64,000 bases of DNA from positions 19,168-83,167 of the forward strand of contig JAJRQQ010000096.1 in assembly GCA_024280155.1 (NCBI GenBank). Direction: 5' to 3'. Positions 24,402 to 33,986 of the stretch are shown piece after piece. Origin of the DNA: Bacteroidota bacterium. GTDB taxonomy: Bacteria; Bacteroidota; Bacteroidia; Flavobacteriales_D; Crocinitomicaceae. Within the stretch, counting starts at the first letter, position 1, and each line of letters opens with the position of its first letter. The translations under genes were made by a program, and so were the position numbers. Under the pieces are notes generated by a model. The model had not been told where the DNA came from. It worked only from the letters and a program-made list of their open reading frames with translations, and made no database searches.

Positions 24402-26650
24402 TTAATCTCTCACTAATTGTAGGAAACCATGTCCTTCAACTTCATCACCGTTCACACCTGTTGCAACGTAACGGTAGAAATAAGTTCCTTCACCAGCTTC
24501 ATTTCCATTTTTCAAAGTACCATCCCAACCAGCAGTTGGTGCGGCTAGAATGTCTATGTTTTGGTCATACAATACATTCCCCCAACGGTTCACGATTACT
24601 AATTCTAATTTTACGGTGTTCTCTGTTCTAATGAAGAAAACATCATTTTGCCCATCACCATTTGGTGTTATCACGTTTGGAGGGAAAGCTGCAGGCACAG
24701 GGTAGGTACAAGAACCATCATTTTGTACGGCATTTGGATCATAGTTTTCGGCATTAGGGTCTGTACAACCACAAGCAATTACATTAATGTCAACATAAGC
24801 GGTGTCCGAACATGAACTTACATCATAAGCTACGAGCATTACTTGAGAGGACGATGAGAATGTGTGAGTTTGACCGCTTAAGTCACTCACATTAAATGAA
24901 GTTCCGTCTCCAAAATCCCATAGATAAGTAGATGAATTTTCGCTACTATTCGTGAATACAACTTCTATAGGATCGCACCCTGCAACGGCAATTGCATCTA
25001 AATTTGCAATAGGTGGATTATTCTGTTCTACAAAAACACTATCATTTGCAGTACAAACATTATCTGTGATTGTGAAATAGTACCAACCAGAAGGGATGTC
25101 TATCCAGGTACTCCCATTCCATTGGTTAGGGCTGTTAGCTCCAGGGCCAGTAAAGTTAAAATTAGGAATTCCAGTTATGTTACTAGGGTCAATATGTGCA
25201 AATGCAACACCATCAGCAATACAACTACTTGATGGATTTTGTGTCATAGAATCAATCACAAGTGTCTGATTCGAAATATAAGTGACTGAATCATAAAAGT
25301 TAGCGCCACAACCATCTTGAATAGTAACGAAATAAGTCATTGTATCTATATTGTTCCCTAAATGAGGTAAGGTTGAAATTGTATCTGTCGATCCAAAATC
25401 CCAAAGAACGGTAAATGGAGGTATTGAATTACTAAAATTTGAAATAGTATCATACTGGTCAGTTGCAATGCAATTTGTAATGAGTGTGTCACTATGAGTC
25501 CATTGTAAATCATATTCATTTGTAATATATAGGAGAATTGAATCATATATTGAATCTCCACAGATTGTAATATTATAAAAACCAATTTCAATCGTTTCAA
25601 TTGGTTCGGTCATGCCGTCAGCCAAAGGATCAATGACGAGAGTAACAGAGTCTACACCAACAGGGAAATATACCGTATCTGTAAATGCTGATGTTAAATC
25701 AGTAAGAGGGTCTACAGTTCCGTTTATAATTAATGGAATTGTGTCAGCAACAATTGTATCTACAGAAGGTCTAACAAATAACAATGTTGAATAGGTGCAT
25801 CCTTCTGCTAATAAACTATCAGAGAATGAATTTGAAACAGAAGAATTCGTTGATAAATTAACTAAGTTAGAAGAAAAACTTTCTGCCTCCAGAAAAACTC
25901 CAGAATCCAATGATTGATCCCCAACATTTGATATTCCTAATTTAATATGATATTCCTGTCCACATTGAAGTTGAGCAGCAGCAGTAAAGACAATTGACGT
26001 ACCGTCGTACTGGATCGAATTACCATAAGCTGCCCCACCAACATTATCTACATAATAAGCTGAGTTTGTTGTTGGGTTTAGATTTAAAATAGAAATTGGC
26101 GTTGTGGTTCCTGGTAAAGTTGCAATATTGACACCGCCATTGAGATATGGGCCTGCGAATCCTGGTCCAGATATAAAAAATCCAAACACATCATAAAATG
26201 AAGTTCCATAATCATTAGGGTATTCTTCAGAGGCAAACATGTATTTAAAATTTAAAGTGTCTCCTGTAGCAATAAAATCAAACTCTAAAACAACACCATT
26301 TGTAATTGTATTTGGTGTAATTGCTGCCATATCTAGATCATTAACAATAAATGTACCTGCATTATCGCTTAAGCTTCCACTATTATTAGGGCCTGCAGCA
26401 ACCGTCCCTGCACCCGTAGATAATAAAACACCTCGACTAATAGGAAAGTTGTTGGTTCCTGTATTGAAAGAAGTGACATTTACTTGAGGGGTTATGGCGT
26501 TTGCAGATGTTCCGTTATATAAGATATTTGAAGCTACGATTCCATTTCCTAAAAGAACATTTTGGATTAATTGTTCAGGCGTTTGCGTACTATTAATAGT
26601 GATTTGTCCAAAACTATCAAAAGACTACAACAAACTTATTTTAGTTGCAT
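24402..26650 (-). CDS. Secreted choice-of-anchor-L protein with PKD domain and T9SS type B sorting signal; 5' end disrupted
   Basis: Large cell-surface or secreted protein. The choice-of-anchor-L region is at the N-terminus ('FKYMFASEEYPNDYGTSFYD', 'DVFGFFISGPG'). Calx-beta-like and Ig-like segments follow, then a PKD-like repeat ('TYLWDFGDGTSFN') and the motif 'CGCTDPNAENYDPNAVQNDG'. It ends with a CHU_C/type B sorting domain ('VITPNGDGQNDVFFI', 'VIVNRWGNVLYDQN', 'GEGTYFYRYVATG'). The track begins at Met 26330, but the frame is open to 26624 and reads normal N-terminal sequence ('STQTPEQLIQNVLLGNGIVA'). A TAG at 26625-26627 and a one-base deficit in T4 at 26639-26642 separate it from a plausible signal-peptide ATG at 26650 ('MQLK..ISLL.SFDSFGQ'). 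Possible substrates or adhesive role are unknown. Confidence 0.75.
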
Positions 26651-26726
26651 CAAAGAATAAAAAAAAATAAATATAATTAATATATTGGATAATTATAGCG
26701 AATTTTGAAGGATAAAAATTGAATAC

Positions 26727-28121
26727 ATGAAAAATACACAAGAATATATCACAAAGAACAAAGAGAAATTCGTCCAAGAATTAATTGAATTACTTAAAAT
26801 ACCATCAATCTCTGCGGATGCTAATTATGCTAACGATGTTAAATTAACTGCAGATTCTGTTGCTAGTAGTTTAAAAGAAGCTGGGGCAGACAATGTTGAA
26901 ATATGTGAGACTGCAGGACACCCTATTGTTTATGCAGAGAAAATAATAGATGCTAATTTGCCAACAGTTTTGGTTTATGGTCATTATGATGTTCAACCTG
27001 CAGACCCAATTGATTTATGGACGAGTCCTCCGTTTGAACCTGTCATCAAGAAAACTGAAATTCACCCAGAAGGCGCAATTTTCGCACGTGGAGCTTGTGA
27101 TGATAAAGGTCAAATGTTTATGCATGTTAAAGCTTTTGAAGCAATGATGAATGCGAATGAATTGCCTTGTAATGTGAAATTCATGATAGAGGGTGAAGAG
27201 GAAGTTGGAAGTACAAATCTGGCTATTTTCGTAAAGAATAATCATGATAAATTAAAAGCAGATGTGATTCTTGTTTCTGACACTGGGATGTTGGCAAATG
27301 ATACACCATCAATTACTACTGGGTTAAGAGGTTTGAGTTATGTTGAGGTTGAAGTGACTGGTCCAAATCGAGATTTACATTCTGGCCTTTATGGAGGTTG
27401 CGTTGCAAATCCAATCAATATATTGGCAAATATGATTGCTTCTTTGCATGATGAGAATAATAAAATAACTATTCCTGGTTTCTACGATAAAGTAATTGAC
27501 CTTTCAGATGAAGAAAGAGCTGAGATGGCAAAAGCACCTTTCAGTAAAGAGGCGTATTGCAAAGCGCTAGATATTGATGAGGTAATGGGAGAAGCAGGTT
27601 ACTCTACACCAGAAAGAGGGGCTATTCGCCCGACGTTGGATGTCAATGGGATTTGGGGAGGTTATACGGGTGAAGGTGCAAAAACGGTTATTGCATCGCA
27701 AGCTTTTGCAAAAATTTCGATGCGTTTGGTTCCGGATCAAAGTTCTGAAGAAATCACCAATCTTTTTGTGAAACATTTTGAATCGATTGCGCCGAAAGGA
27801 ACAAAAGTGAAAGTGACTCCTCATCATGGTGGAGAACCTTCAGTTACTCCAATTGACTCTGTAGGTTATAAAGCGGCAGCAATTGCATATGAAAATACAT
27901 TTGGAAAAAAACCTATTCCAGTGAGAAGTGGAGGGTCAATTCCTATTGTTGCAATGTTTGAAAAAGAATTGGGGTTGAAATCGATTTTAATGGGATTCGG
28001 ATTAGACAGTGATGCGATTCATTCTCCAGATGAACACTATGGGTTGTTTAATTTTTACAAAGGAATTGAAACTATTCCACATTTTTTCGTTGAATATACA
28101 AAGCTTTTAAAATCAAAATAA
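26727..28121 (+). CDS. M20-family dipeptidase (CNDP/PepV-like)
   Basis: Cytoplasmic di-zinc metallopeptidase, most like Xaa-His or broad dipeptidases of the M20 family. Metal-site residues are visible in order: 'VYGHYDVQPADP' (His and catalytic Asp), 'ARGACDDKGQMFMH' (bridging Asp), 'MIEGEEEVGSTNLA' (catalytic Glu and ligand Glu), 'VSDTGML' (Asp) and 'SDAIHSPDEHYGLFN' (His). The lid domain includes 'TGPNRDLHSGLYGG', the dimerisation signature. There is no signal peptide. 464 aa is typical. Its last base is shared with the start of the LEA-2 lipoprotein gene (TAATG), indicating co-transcription. Confidence 0.9.
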   Translation: MKNTQEYITKNKEKFVQELIELLKIPSISADANYANDVKLTADSVASSLKEAGADNVEICETAGHPIVYAEKIIDANLPTVLVYGHYDVQPADPIDLWTSPPFEPVIKKTEIHPEGAIFARGACDDKGQMFMHVKAFEAMMNANELPCNVKFMIEGEEEVGSTNLAIFVKNNHDKLKADVILVSDTGMLANDTPSITTGLRGLSYVEVEVTGPNRDLHSGLYGGCVANPINILANMIASLHDENNKITIPGFYDKVIDLSDEERAEMAKAPFSKEAYCKALDIDEVMGEAGYSTPERGAIRPTLDVNGIWGGYTGEGAKTVIASQAFAKISMRLVPDQSSEEITNLFVKHFESIAPKGTKVKVTPHHGGEPSVTPIDSVGYKAAAIAYENTFGKKPIPVRSGGSIPIVAMFEKELGLKSILMGFGLDSDAIHSPDEHYGLFNFYKGIETIPHFFVEYTKLLKSK

Positions 28122-28570
28122 TGAAATATTTATTCCTTCCCTTCATATTGTTATTAATTACTTCTTGTACATTCTACGAGCCAGAATACCGTGGTGGAGA
28201 AAGTGTGCAAATGGGACAACTAAAAGGGAGGGAATTAACACTTTCTGTTTCTGTTGATTTATACAATGAGAATAAATTTGCCATTACAGTAAAGCCATCT
28301 ACGTTCGACGTTTACCTTGAGGACACCTATATTGGAAAAGTTCATTTGGATGAAAAGTTAAAAATGAAGCGCACAAGTATTACGAGAATTACAGCACCGT
28401 TGACTGTAACTTTGGAGAATGGGGTAATGTTTAAGTTGATTCGCTTAGCAAATCAAAAGAAGATTAAAGTCAGAATAAAAGGAGACGTGAAAGCAGCAGT
28501 CTTATTAATAACAAAAAAGCTACCTGTTGACGAGACAAAAACCATTAACGGAATTAAATTGAACCTTTAG
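28121..28570 (+). CDS. LEA type 2-like lipoprotein
   Basis: Lipoprotein (lipobox 'LLITSC', Cys16) with one Ig-like LEA-2/WHy domain: 'LTLSVSVDLYNENKFAITVK', 'FDVYLEDTYIGKVHLDEKL', and a C-terminal strand region ending 'KTINGIKLNL'. Bacterial LEA-2 lipoproteins are envelope proteins of unsettled role, sometimes linked to desiccation or envelope stress. 149 aa is the family length. It overlaps the convergent 78-aa gene by 17 bases. Confidence 0.75.
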   Translation: MKYLFLPFILLLITSCTFYEPEYRGGESVQMGQLKGRELTLSVSVDLYNENKFAITVKPSTFDVYLEDTYIGKVHLDEKLKMKRTSITRITAPLTVTLENGVMFKLIRLANQKKIKVRIKGDVKAAVLLITKKLPVDETKTINGIKLNL

Positions 28571-28790
28571 GTAATTTAATTCTCAATGGTTTTAAATCAA
28601 TTTTTTTTGCGAAAGTTGTTTGAATAATCTTAGGATATTTTGCACCGAATTCTACAATACACCATTCTTGAAATTTCTGAACTTCATCTGTATTATTTAA
28701 CCACTTTAAGATTTTTCGAAGTTCTTTTTGAAAAAGAGCTTTATCAAAGCTAACTGCACGAAGAATTTTTTTTGAGAAATCTAATGACAT
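28554..28790 (-). CDS. Small conserved hypothetical protein
   Basis: 78 aa, basic and mainly helical, beginning 'MSLDFSKKILRAVSFDKALF' and containing 'ELRKILKWLNNTDEVQKFQE'. I recall similar uncharacterised short proteins in Flavobacteriales with the same 'SFDxxLFxKELRKxxKWL' core, so I treat it as real. No domain is recognised and there is no signal peptide. It converges with and overlaps the LEA-2 gene end. Confidence 0.6.
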   Translation of the reverse strand: MSLDFSKKILRAVSFDKALFQKELRKILKWLNNTDEVQKFQEWCIVEFGAKYPKIIQTTFAKKIDLKPLRIKLPKGSI

Positions 28791-28867
28791 AGTATTGTTG
28801 TTTTGTTCCTCTAAATTTAACGAATTTATTTTAATTTTCGTGTGTCAAAAAATGTTAAAAAAATAAT

Positions 28868-28895
28868 AAGTCCGCTATCACGAGGATGCGGACTT
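28868..28895 (-). terminator. Rho-independent terminator downstream of the Omp28-like gene
   Basis: AAGTCCGC and GCGGACTT form a perfect 8-bp stem with a 12-base loop. On the minus strand the stem is followed by TATTATTTTTTTAAC, a good U tract. It lies 24 bases beyond the stop of the Omp28-like gene. Confidence 0.75.
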
Positions 28896-28918
28896 AAATT
28901 AGTTTTCACCAATGTGTT

Positions 28919-29857
28919 TTACTGAATATGTTGTTCAATGACTTGGTAAATTTCTTCTGTAACTGCATCTCGAACAAAAATAAGCACATGCATATTCTGT
29001 GGATTATAAACTACAGGTAGTTTATATGAATAATTGTAATGATATTTACCATTTGAATCTTTATGTGCATCATCCAGTGTTTGACCGAAGGCATAGCCGT
29101 CAATACAAGTTCTCATAACATTATGATGAATGTAATTTGAGTTGGTAGATCCATCAGGCATCTTCTGAGGTTTTATAATGGAATCTTCACAAACATATAC
29201 TACAATGCTTAAATCGTTTGTTAAAGTTGCATCAAGGACATCAATTTCGGTATGAAGAAAGTAGCCTTCTGTTGAAGGGAAGTAATTTGAAGCAGCCTGA
29301 ATGTTGACTTTCAAATCATTTGCTGTTAATGCAGTTGTTGTTGCGTTACTCCAGTTCCCCGGGCTTGAAGTCACTTGACCATTCCCATCATCGATTCGAC
29401 TAATTGTTCCTTTTGGATTTCCTGTAAAAATTGTTCCAGGCCAATCATTTCCGAAATAAATACCAATTTCTAAACCTTCAGGACAAGTAAAATCATGTGT
29501 ATATGTTGGAGGGACAACTGCTTGAAAGTCTCCAATTCCATCAGGCCCTGTATGGATTGCTGTAGAAAAAACTCGGCCAGGATTTGTTTGTTCAATGTTC
29601 TTTGCTTCTGTAGCGGCAGGTGGACAAAATGTACACCGATGGCCTGTAAAGTCTTCGATTAAAATATTTCTATTTGTATTCGTGTTTGCTGTAAACACTG
29701 GCCAAAGTCCATTGTTTGCATATGTAGTACTGTCTCCGTTAGGGTAAAGACTCCATTCTAAAGTCGTGTTTCCCCCTTGGGGATATGCATTGTCTACTTT
29801 ATCACATGAGGTGAAAAGTATTGCCGCAATTGAGAGTATTAAAAATATTTTTTTCAT
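28919..29857 (-). CDS. Omp28-related outer-membrane lipoprotein with thioredoxin-like CxxC
   Basis: Bacteroidota-specific Omp28 family. It has a lipobox 'AILFTSC' (Cys18), then 'NILIEDFTGHRCTFCPPAAT' with a redox-type CTFC (Cys75/Cys78) at the start of a thioredoxin-like fold. The C-terminal part is beta-rich ('HNVMRTCIDGYAFGQTLD', 'NMHVLIFVRDAVTEEIYQ'). 312 aa is normal. It is last in the tlpA-DUF6029-omp28 unit (three bases after DUF6029) and is followed by a terminator. The CxxC and the tlpA partner suggest a role in periplasmic or outer-membrane thiol chemistry, but the substrate is unknown. Confidence 0.82.
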   Translation of the reverse strand: MKKIFLILSIAAILFTSCDKVDNAYPQGGNTTLEWSLYPNGDSTTYANNGLWPVFTANTNTNRNILIEDFTGHRCTFCPPAATEAKNIEQTNPGRVFSTAIHTGPDGIGDFQAVVPPTYTHDFTCPEGLEIGIYFGNDWPGTIFTGNPKGTISRIDDGNGQVTSSPGNWSNATTTALTANDLKVNIQAASNYFPSTEGYFLHTEIDVLDATLTNDLSIVVYVCEDSIIKPQKMPDGSTNSNYIHHNVMRTCIDGYAFGQTLDDAHKDSNGKYHYNYSYKLPVVYNPQNMHVLIFVRDAVTEEIYQVIEQHIQ

Positions 29858-29860
29858 AAT

Positions 29861-31540
29861 TTAAAAACTTTGAGTAAATGACAATGTTAAACCATTGGAG
29901 GCTGGTACAAATCGGCAAACACCACCAACGCAAAATAAACCAGCACGTTGTCGTCCATAACCAAGGGTGATACGTGTAGCATCCTTAATATACCCAAAAG
30001 TCCCGTATAAGTAATGTGTACGGTTATTAACGTTAGAATTACCATAGTTGTATTGGTCAATGATACTAATAAACCATCCTGGAGAAATACTGTATTCAAT
30101 TACAGCAGTAGCCCAATTACCATTATCGTTTATGTTTCCATAATCGTCATCTTCAATAAATAAACCTTGAAGCTCTACTCGTACAGAGTGTTTCTTATTA
30201 ATTTTATAACCTGCGGCAATTACGCCGATGTTTGATTTTATTAATCCATGAGCATTCCCAGTAACTTTTGCAACATCGTTATTCAAAACGATATTAAAAT
30301 AGCTCACTTTTAGGTTAAATTTTTTGGAGAATTTTTTATAGATGCTAAAATTGATATCTCTCCAATACAGGCTATCAGACATGTCAAAAGGGCCTGAAGT
30401 ATACGTGACTCTGCTAGAGTCATTAGGGTTAATGCCGTTTGTATTTTGATTTGGTCTATACGCGATTGAGAAATTACCATTCAATGTCATCCCATATTTC
30501 CCACCTAGTGGTGTTTTACGTTTAATTGTATATAAAACCTCTGCTTGATAAGCAATTTCACCTACGGGTTGCGTTGCATAAGGATAAAGTGTTGCCACTA
30601 AATTATAAGTATGCGTTTTATTCATCGCAGGCAAATAATTAATAAAAACATCCTGTAAATCTTTATCTCTATCCGAACGATAACTCATGTTGTCTACTGA
30701 TTTTGCAGAAAGTATTATTCCTAATCCTTTTTGAGAATATCCGAAATTAATCAAAGCAGCATGTCCGTAATTATAGATATAAGCATTATCAGAAGAAGGG
30801 TCCTGACCTTTTACAACATATTCGCCACCTAGGTTAAACCTTTTGTACCTCAAATCAATTCGACCACCATAAACACCAACATTTTCTGGAAGAATCAAGT
30901 CTTGGCGATTATCCTTTTGGTATTTACTCACAAAAGAACCACCAAGAGTAACTTTAAACTTCGATTTTTCAAAATTAGGAATCACTGAATTCAAATTAAC
31001 TTCACCATCAATTCCTCGGACAATTCCATCAGCATGGACAATTTTCCCTTCTTCAAAAGACAGACGCTGTTTCCCATAAACACCTTTTATGGTAACACCT
31101 TTGTATGGTCGTAAAATTATACGAGCACCATCCAAGAAATTATCGTAACCTAAAGAACGGTCTTCGTATGTTCTGAGTGCCATTCCTGAACCAAATTGTT
31201 CGTAGATAGAACCGATGGTAACATCTACCCAATCGTTAGTGTATCCAACATATCTCATTCCTAATCCAGTTCCATCAAATCTATTTGGGTATCCTTGAAT
31301 ACGAGGCAAATAAGATTCCATTCGCATTCCAGCTTTAAAGTTTTTATAAGTTACAAAAACATTCATGTAAGAATTAATCAACGCTTTTGAATCAGGCTGT
31401 GTAGCATCGATCAACGGATCCTCATTTAAGTACTGAAAAATAGATTCGATGTTGCCCGTAATATTGAGGCCATCATCTTGTTGGCTGTATCCAATATAAG
31501 AAGTCGCAACAATAACAGTTGTTAAAAGTAAAATTTTCAT
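29861..31540 (-). CDS. DUF6029-type outer-membrane beta-barrel protein
   Basis: 559 aa with a signal peptide ('LLLTTVIVATSYIGYSQ') and a long series of alternating amphipathic strands with aromatic ends, typical of a large beta barrel ('RMESYLPRIQGYPNRFDGTG', 'DVTIGSIYEQFGSGMALRTY'). It ends in an aromatic residue ('NGLTLSFTQSF'), as outer-membrane proteins do. I recognise it as the DUF6029 family, which in Flavobacteriales regularly lies between a TlpA-like thioredoxin and an Omp28-like lipoprotein, the same order as here. Function unknown; perhaps the outer-membrane partner of the Omp28 lipoprotein. Confidence 0.78.
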   Translation of the reverse strand: MKILLLTTVIVATSYIGYSQQDDGLNITGNIESIFQYLNEDPLIDATQPDSKALINSYMNVFVTYKNFKAGMRMESYLPRIQGYPNRFDGTGLGMRYVGYTNDWVDVTIGSIYEQFGSGMALRTYEDRSLGYDNFLDGARIILRPYKGVTIKGVYGKQRLSFEEGKIVHADGIVRGIDGEVNLNSVIPNFEKSKFKVTLGGSFVSKYQKDNRQDLILPENVGVYGGRIDLRYKRFNLGGEYVVKGQDPSSDNAYIYNYGHAALINFGYSQKGLGIILSAKSVDNMSYRSDRDKDLQDVFINYLPAMNKTHTYNLVATLYPYATQPVGEIAYQAEVLYTIKRKTPLGGKYGMTLNGNFSIAYRPNQNTNGINPNDSSRVTYTSGPFDMSDSLYWRDINFSIYKKFSKKFNLKVSYFNIVLNNDVAKVTGNAHGLIKSNIGVIAAGYKINKKHSVRVELQGLFIEDDDYGNINDNGNWATAVIEYSISPGWFISIIDQYNYGNSNVNNRTHYLYGTFGYIKDATRITLGYGRQRAGLFCVGGVCRFVPASNGLTLSFTQSF

Positions 31541-31558
31541 AAGATTTTTCAGAAACGA

Positions 31559-32059
31559 TTATTCTGCCAATTTTAAAATTTCTTCATAAAGGTGGTCTTC
31601 ATCTCCGAGAGCAAAGTTGTTGTGAGAATAAACAATGTTTCCTTCTTTATCAATTAAGAATGTGTGAGGAACATTATTTACCCCCATGGCACGTTTAAAG
31701 TCCCCATTAGGGTCCATTAAAATAATATATTCCCATGACTTCCCATTAACATACATTGATACAGCGTTCATTGTTTTTTGATCGTCAACAGAAACGGCAA
31801 CTAGAGTAACTCCTGTTGCATCTTGCCAGTCAGGATATAATTCGTGAATTGTATTTAGCTCTCTTTTGCATGGAGAACACCAAGTTGCCCAAAAACTGAT
31901 TACAATTGGTCCTTCCAAACCTAATTCAGCAGTGTTAACGACATTTCCCTCCATGTCTTTTAATTGAACAGAAGGAAGTTGTTTTTGTTTTTTTTCTTCT
32001 TGAGCATTCACTCCTATAGCAAGAGTAAGGATAGTAAAAAGTAGAATAATTTTTTTCAT
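31559..32059 (-). CDS. TlpA/ResA-like periplasmic thiol-disulphide oxidoreductase
   Basis: Thioredoxin-fold protein with a signal peptide (about 1-20, 'LAIGVNAQ') and active site 'SFWATWCSPCKRELNTIHE' (WCxxC motif, Cys61/Cys64). The cis-Pro loop 'GVNNVPHTFLID' is also clear. It probably acts as a reductant in the periplasm. It is first in an operon with the DUF6029 barrel (18-base gap) and the Omp28-like lipoprotein, so it may keep the CTFC of the latter reduced; this is inference from context. Confidence 0.88.
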   Translation of the reverse strand: MKKIILLFTILTLAIGVNAQEEKKQKQLPSVQLKDMEGNVVNTAELGLEGPIVISFWATWCSPCKRELNTIHELYPDWQDATGVTLVAVSVDDQKTMNAVSMYVNGKSWEYIILMDPNGDFKRAMGVNNVPHTFLIDKEGNIVYSHNNFALGDEDHLYEEILKLAE

Positions 32060-32319
32060 GATAAGTATTTTATATGTTTTAGCGAAGCAAGATTTTCAAA
32101 AAGCTTGCCAGAAGACAAAAATAAGATATTTATTGATTATATGTAGTGTAAATATCAAGTGTATTCTTGAATTCCTAAAATAGTTCTAGCTCTCAAATTG
32201 TTGAATTAGGATTTCAATAGTAAAGAGATATTATTTGTTTTTTTAACAATTAAAAGGTACGATTCATGTTTGAATTCTTTATATTTGATGATTATTATAA
32301 TGAAACAAAAAAATACAAT
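32060..32319. promoter_or_regulatory. Divergent promoter region between tlpA and the T9SS cargo gene
   Basis: 260 bases without a gene. TATATTTG at 32280-32287 matches the -7 consensus for the rightward gene, 32 bases before its ATG; no -33 box is at the right spacing. For the leftward operon, A/T-rich sequence precedes tlpA but no clear box is seen. No inverted repeat or other structure was noticed. Confidence 0.4.
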
Positions 32320-33063
32320 ATGAAAAAAACAATACTTTCTATCATTGCTGTTATAGGTTTTTCGACCTTATCTGTAGCGCAAATTGAAATCTATAAAACA
32401 GGAACATCAACGGATATTTCCGGTTCTGAATTAGTTGTTCAAGCTTGGAACGGACAAGAGCATCACAATGATTTTTACATTGTAAACTCAACACAGATGG
32501 CTCAAAATTGGAATGTTACTCGTGTAAAAATCAATGAGAATCCAAATTGGTCAGATTATATTTGTTGGGGACCTCAAGGTGGGTTTGGAAATTGTTACCC
32601 AGCTTCTGGAATGACGGCAACTTCTTGGGCAACACCAAGCAATGATGCGCCAAATGTAGCCGTAGGTGATACAGCAAAACTGTCTTCTTATATTACACCA
32701 GATTATTCTGTGAGTTCTGCAAATGAAATTTATAGATACTATGTTGGTACAGATCAAAATCCTAAAATGGATTCTGTTGATGTAAGATTGGTATTTGTTG
32801 TAGGTTTAGATGAAGTAACACCTACTTTATCTGTGAATATTGCTCCAAATCCATCGAATGAATATTTCGTAGTTTCCGCAACAGGAACTCAGGCGTCTTC
32901 AATTAAAGTAGTAGATGTTCTTGGAAATGTTATTCTTTCTGAAAAAATGACAACTGCTTCTAAAAAAGTAGATGTTACTGCTTTTAGAAATGGTGTTTAC
33001 TTCGTAATCATTGAGTCTGATGAAGCGAAACCTGTAACTAAAAGAATTGTAGTGAGACACTAA
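32320..33063 (+). CDS. Secreted protein with T9SS type A sorting domain
   Basis: Exported through Sec (signal peptide 'MKKTILSIIAVIGFSTLSVA') and then T9SS. The C-terminal sorting domain of about 75 residues is clear: 'NIAPNPSNEYFVVSATG', 'IKVVDVLGNVILSEKM', 'VDVTAFRNGVYFVIIES', and final basic 'KPVTKRIVVRH'. The remaining 150-residue passenger ('ISGSELVVQAWNGQEHHNDF', 'WSDYICWGPQGGFGNCYPA') has a lone pair of cysteines and looks like a beta-sandwich; no enzyme motif is recognised. The start at ATG 32320 is chosen because it begins the signal peptide. It has its own terminator at 33086. Confidence 0.85.
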   Translation: MKKTILSIIAVIGFSTLSVAQIEIYKTGTSTDISGSELVVQAWNGQEHHNDFYIVNSTQMAQNWNVTRVKINENPNWSDYICWGPQGGFGNCYPASGMTATSWATPSNDAPNVAVGDTAKLSSYITPDYSVSSANEIYRYYVGTDQNPKMDSVDVRLVFVVGLDEVTPTLSVNIAPNPSNEYFVVSATGTQASSIKVVDVLGNVILSEKMTTASKKVDVTAFRNGVYFVIIESDEAKPVTKRIVVRH

Positions 33064-33085
33064 TTCTTTATTATACTTATTAAAA

Positions 33086-33115
33086 AACCATCATCGTTTA
33101 GGTGATGGTTTTTTT
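33086..33115 (+). terminator. Rho-independent terminator after the T9SS cargo gene
   Basis: AACCATCA / TGATGGTT 8-bp stem with a nine-base loop, followed by TTTTTT. It lies 22 bases beyond the stop at 33063 and is preceded by an A run, so it could also act on the other strand. Confidence 0.8.
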
Positions 33116-33185
33116 ATGGCCTCATTTTTTTACGCCTCCATCTTAGGAAATTTAGTATCTTTACTTTCCAACAATTAAAAACAAT

Positions 33186-33986
33186 TTGAATCAACTAAAA
33201 GAAATACATCAAACGGCTATACATGCTTCTATCGAAGCAGCGGAAGTATTGATGGAATTTTATCGTACGGATGTTGATGTGAATATTAAAAAAGATGGTT
33301 CTCCTGTAACGCAAGCAGACCTCGCTTCTTCAAAAGTGATTTTCGATATTCTTTCTAAGACAAATATTCCCATTCTTGGAGAAGAACACAAAAATAAAGA
33401 ATTCTCTGAACGTTCAAAATGGAAACAAAATTGGTGCGTTGACCCACTTGACGGAACTAAAATGTACATTCAAAAAAATGATGAATTTGTTGTTAGCATT
33501 GCTTTAATTGAGAATAATAAAACCATTTTTGGTGTCTTGGCAAGTCCTGTGAGAGAGAAAGTATTAATTGGTGGACAAAATCTAGGGGTTTATTTACTTG
33601 ATTTTAAGGATGAAAATTCAATAGAAAATTGGAGGAAAATAGAAACTGTAAAAACAAAAAATAATCCACTCGTTGTTGCTTGCTCACGTTCTTTTAGTCA
33701 ACTTAACGTTGATTATGCTAAGATCATAGAGAAAGAATATGGAGATTTCGAATATCTAAAAATGGGGTCTGCACTGAAATTCTTTGAATTAGCAGAAGGA
33801 AATGCAGATATGTACATCCGATTCGGACCAACAATGGAATGGGATATTGCTGCTGGTCAAGCGATTTTAGAAGAGTTAGGTGGAGAAGTTAGAAGTGTAA
33901 AAACGGGCGAAACCTTGACGTATAACAAAGAGAATTTATATAATCCGCCGTTTATTGCAAAAACGAATGCATTACTCAAGAAATGA
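33186..33986 (+). CDS. cysQ: 3'(2'),5'-bisphosphate nucleotidase (CysQ)
   Basis: Lithium-sensitive phosphatase of the inositol-monophosphatase superfamily that removes PAP made during sulfate assimilation. The metal-site motifs are present: 'KKDGSPVTQADLASSKVI', 'ILGEEH' (Glu), 'WCVDPLDGTKMYIQKNDEFV' (DPLDGT) and 'TMEWDIAAGQAILEELGG' (WDxAAG). 266 aa is typical. The start is TTG at 33186; no in-frame ATG lies before the conserved N-terminal helix. It overlaps the next gene by four bases (ATGA). Confidence 0.9.
   Translation: MNQLKEIHQTAIHASIEAAEVLMEFYRTDVDVNIKKDGSPVTQADLASSKVIFDILSKTNIPILGEEHKNKEFSERSKWKQNWCVDPLDGTKMYIQKNDEFVVSIALIENNKTIFGVLASPVREKVLIGGQNLGVYLLDFKDENSIENWRKIETVKTKNNPLVVACSRSFSQLNVDYAKIIEKEYGDFEYLKMGSALKFFELAEGNADMYIRFGPTMEWDIAAGQAILEELGGEVRSVKTGETLTYNKENLYNPPFIAKTNALLKK

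Noticed and set aside
32266-32319. Longer start for the T9SS cargo protein
   Set aside because: It would put 18 unrelated residues before a normal signal peptide; the ATG at 32320 is preferred.
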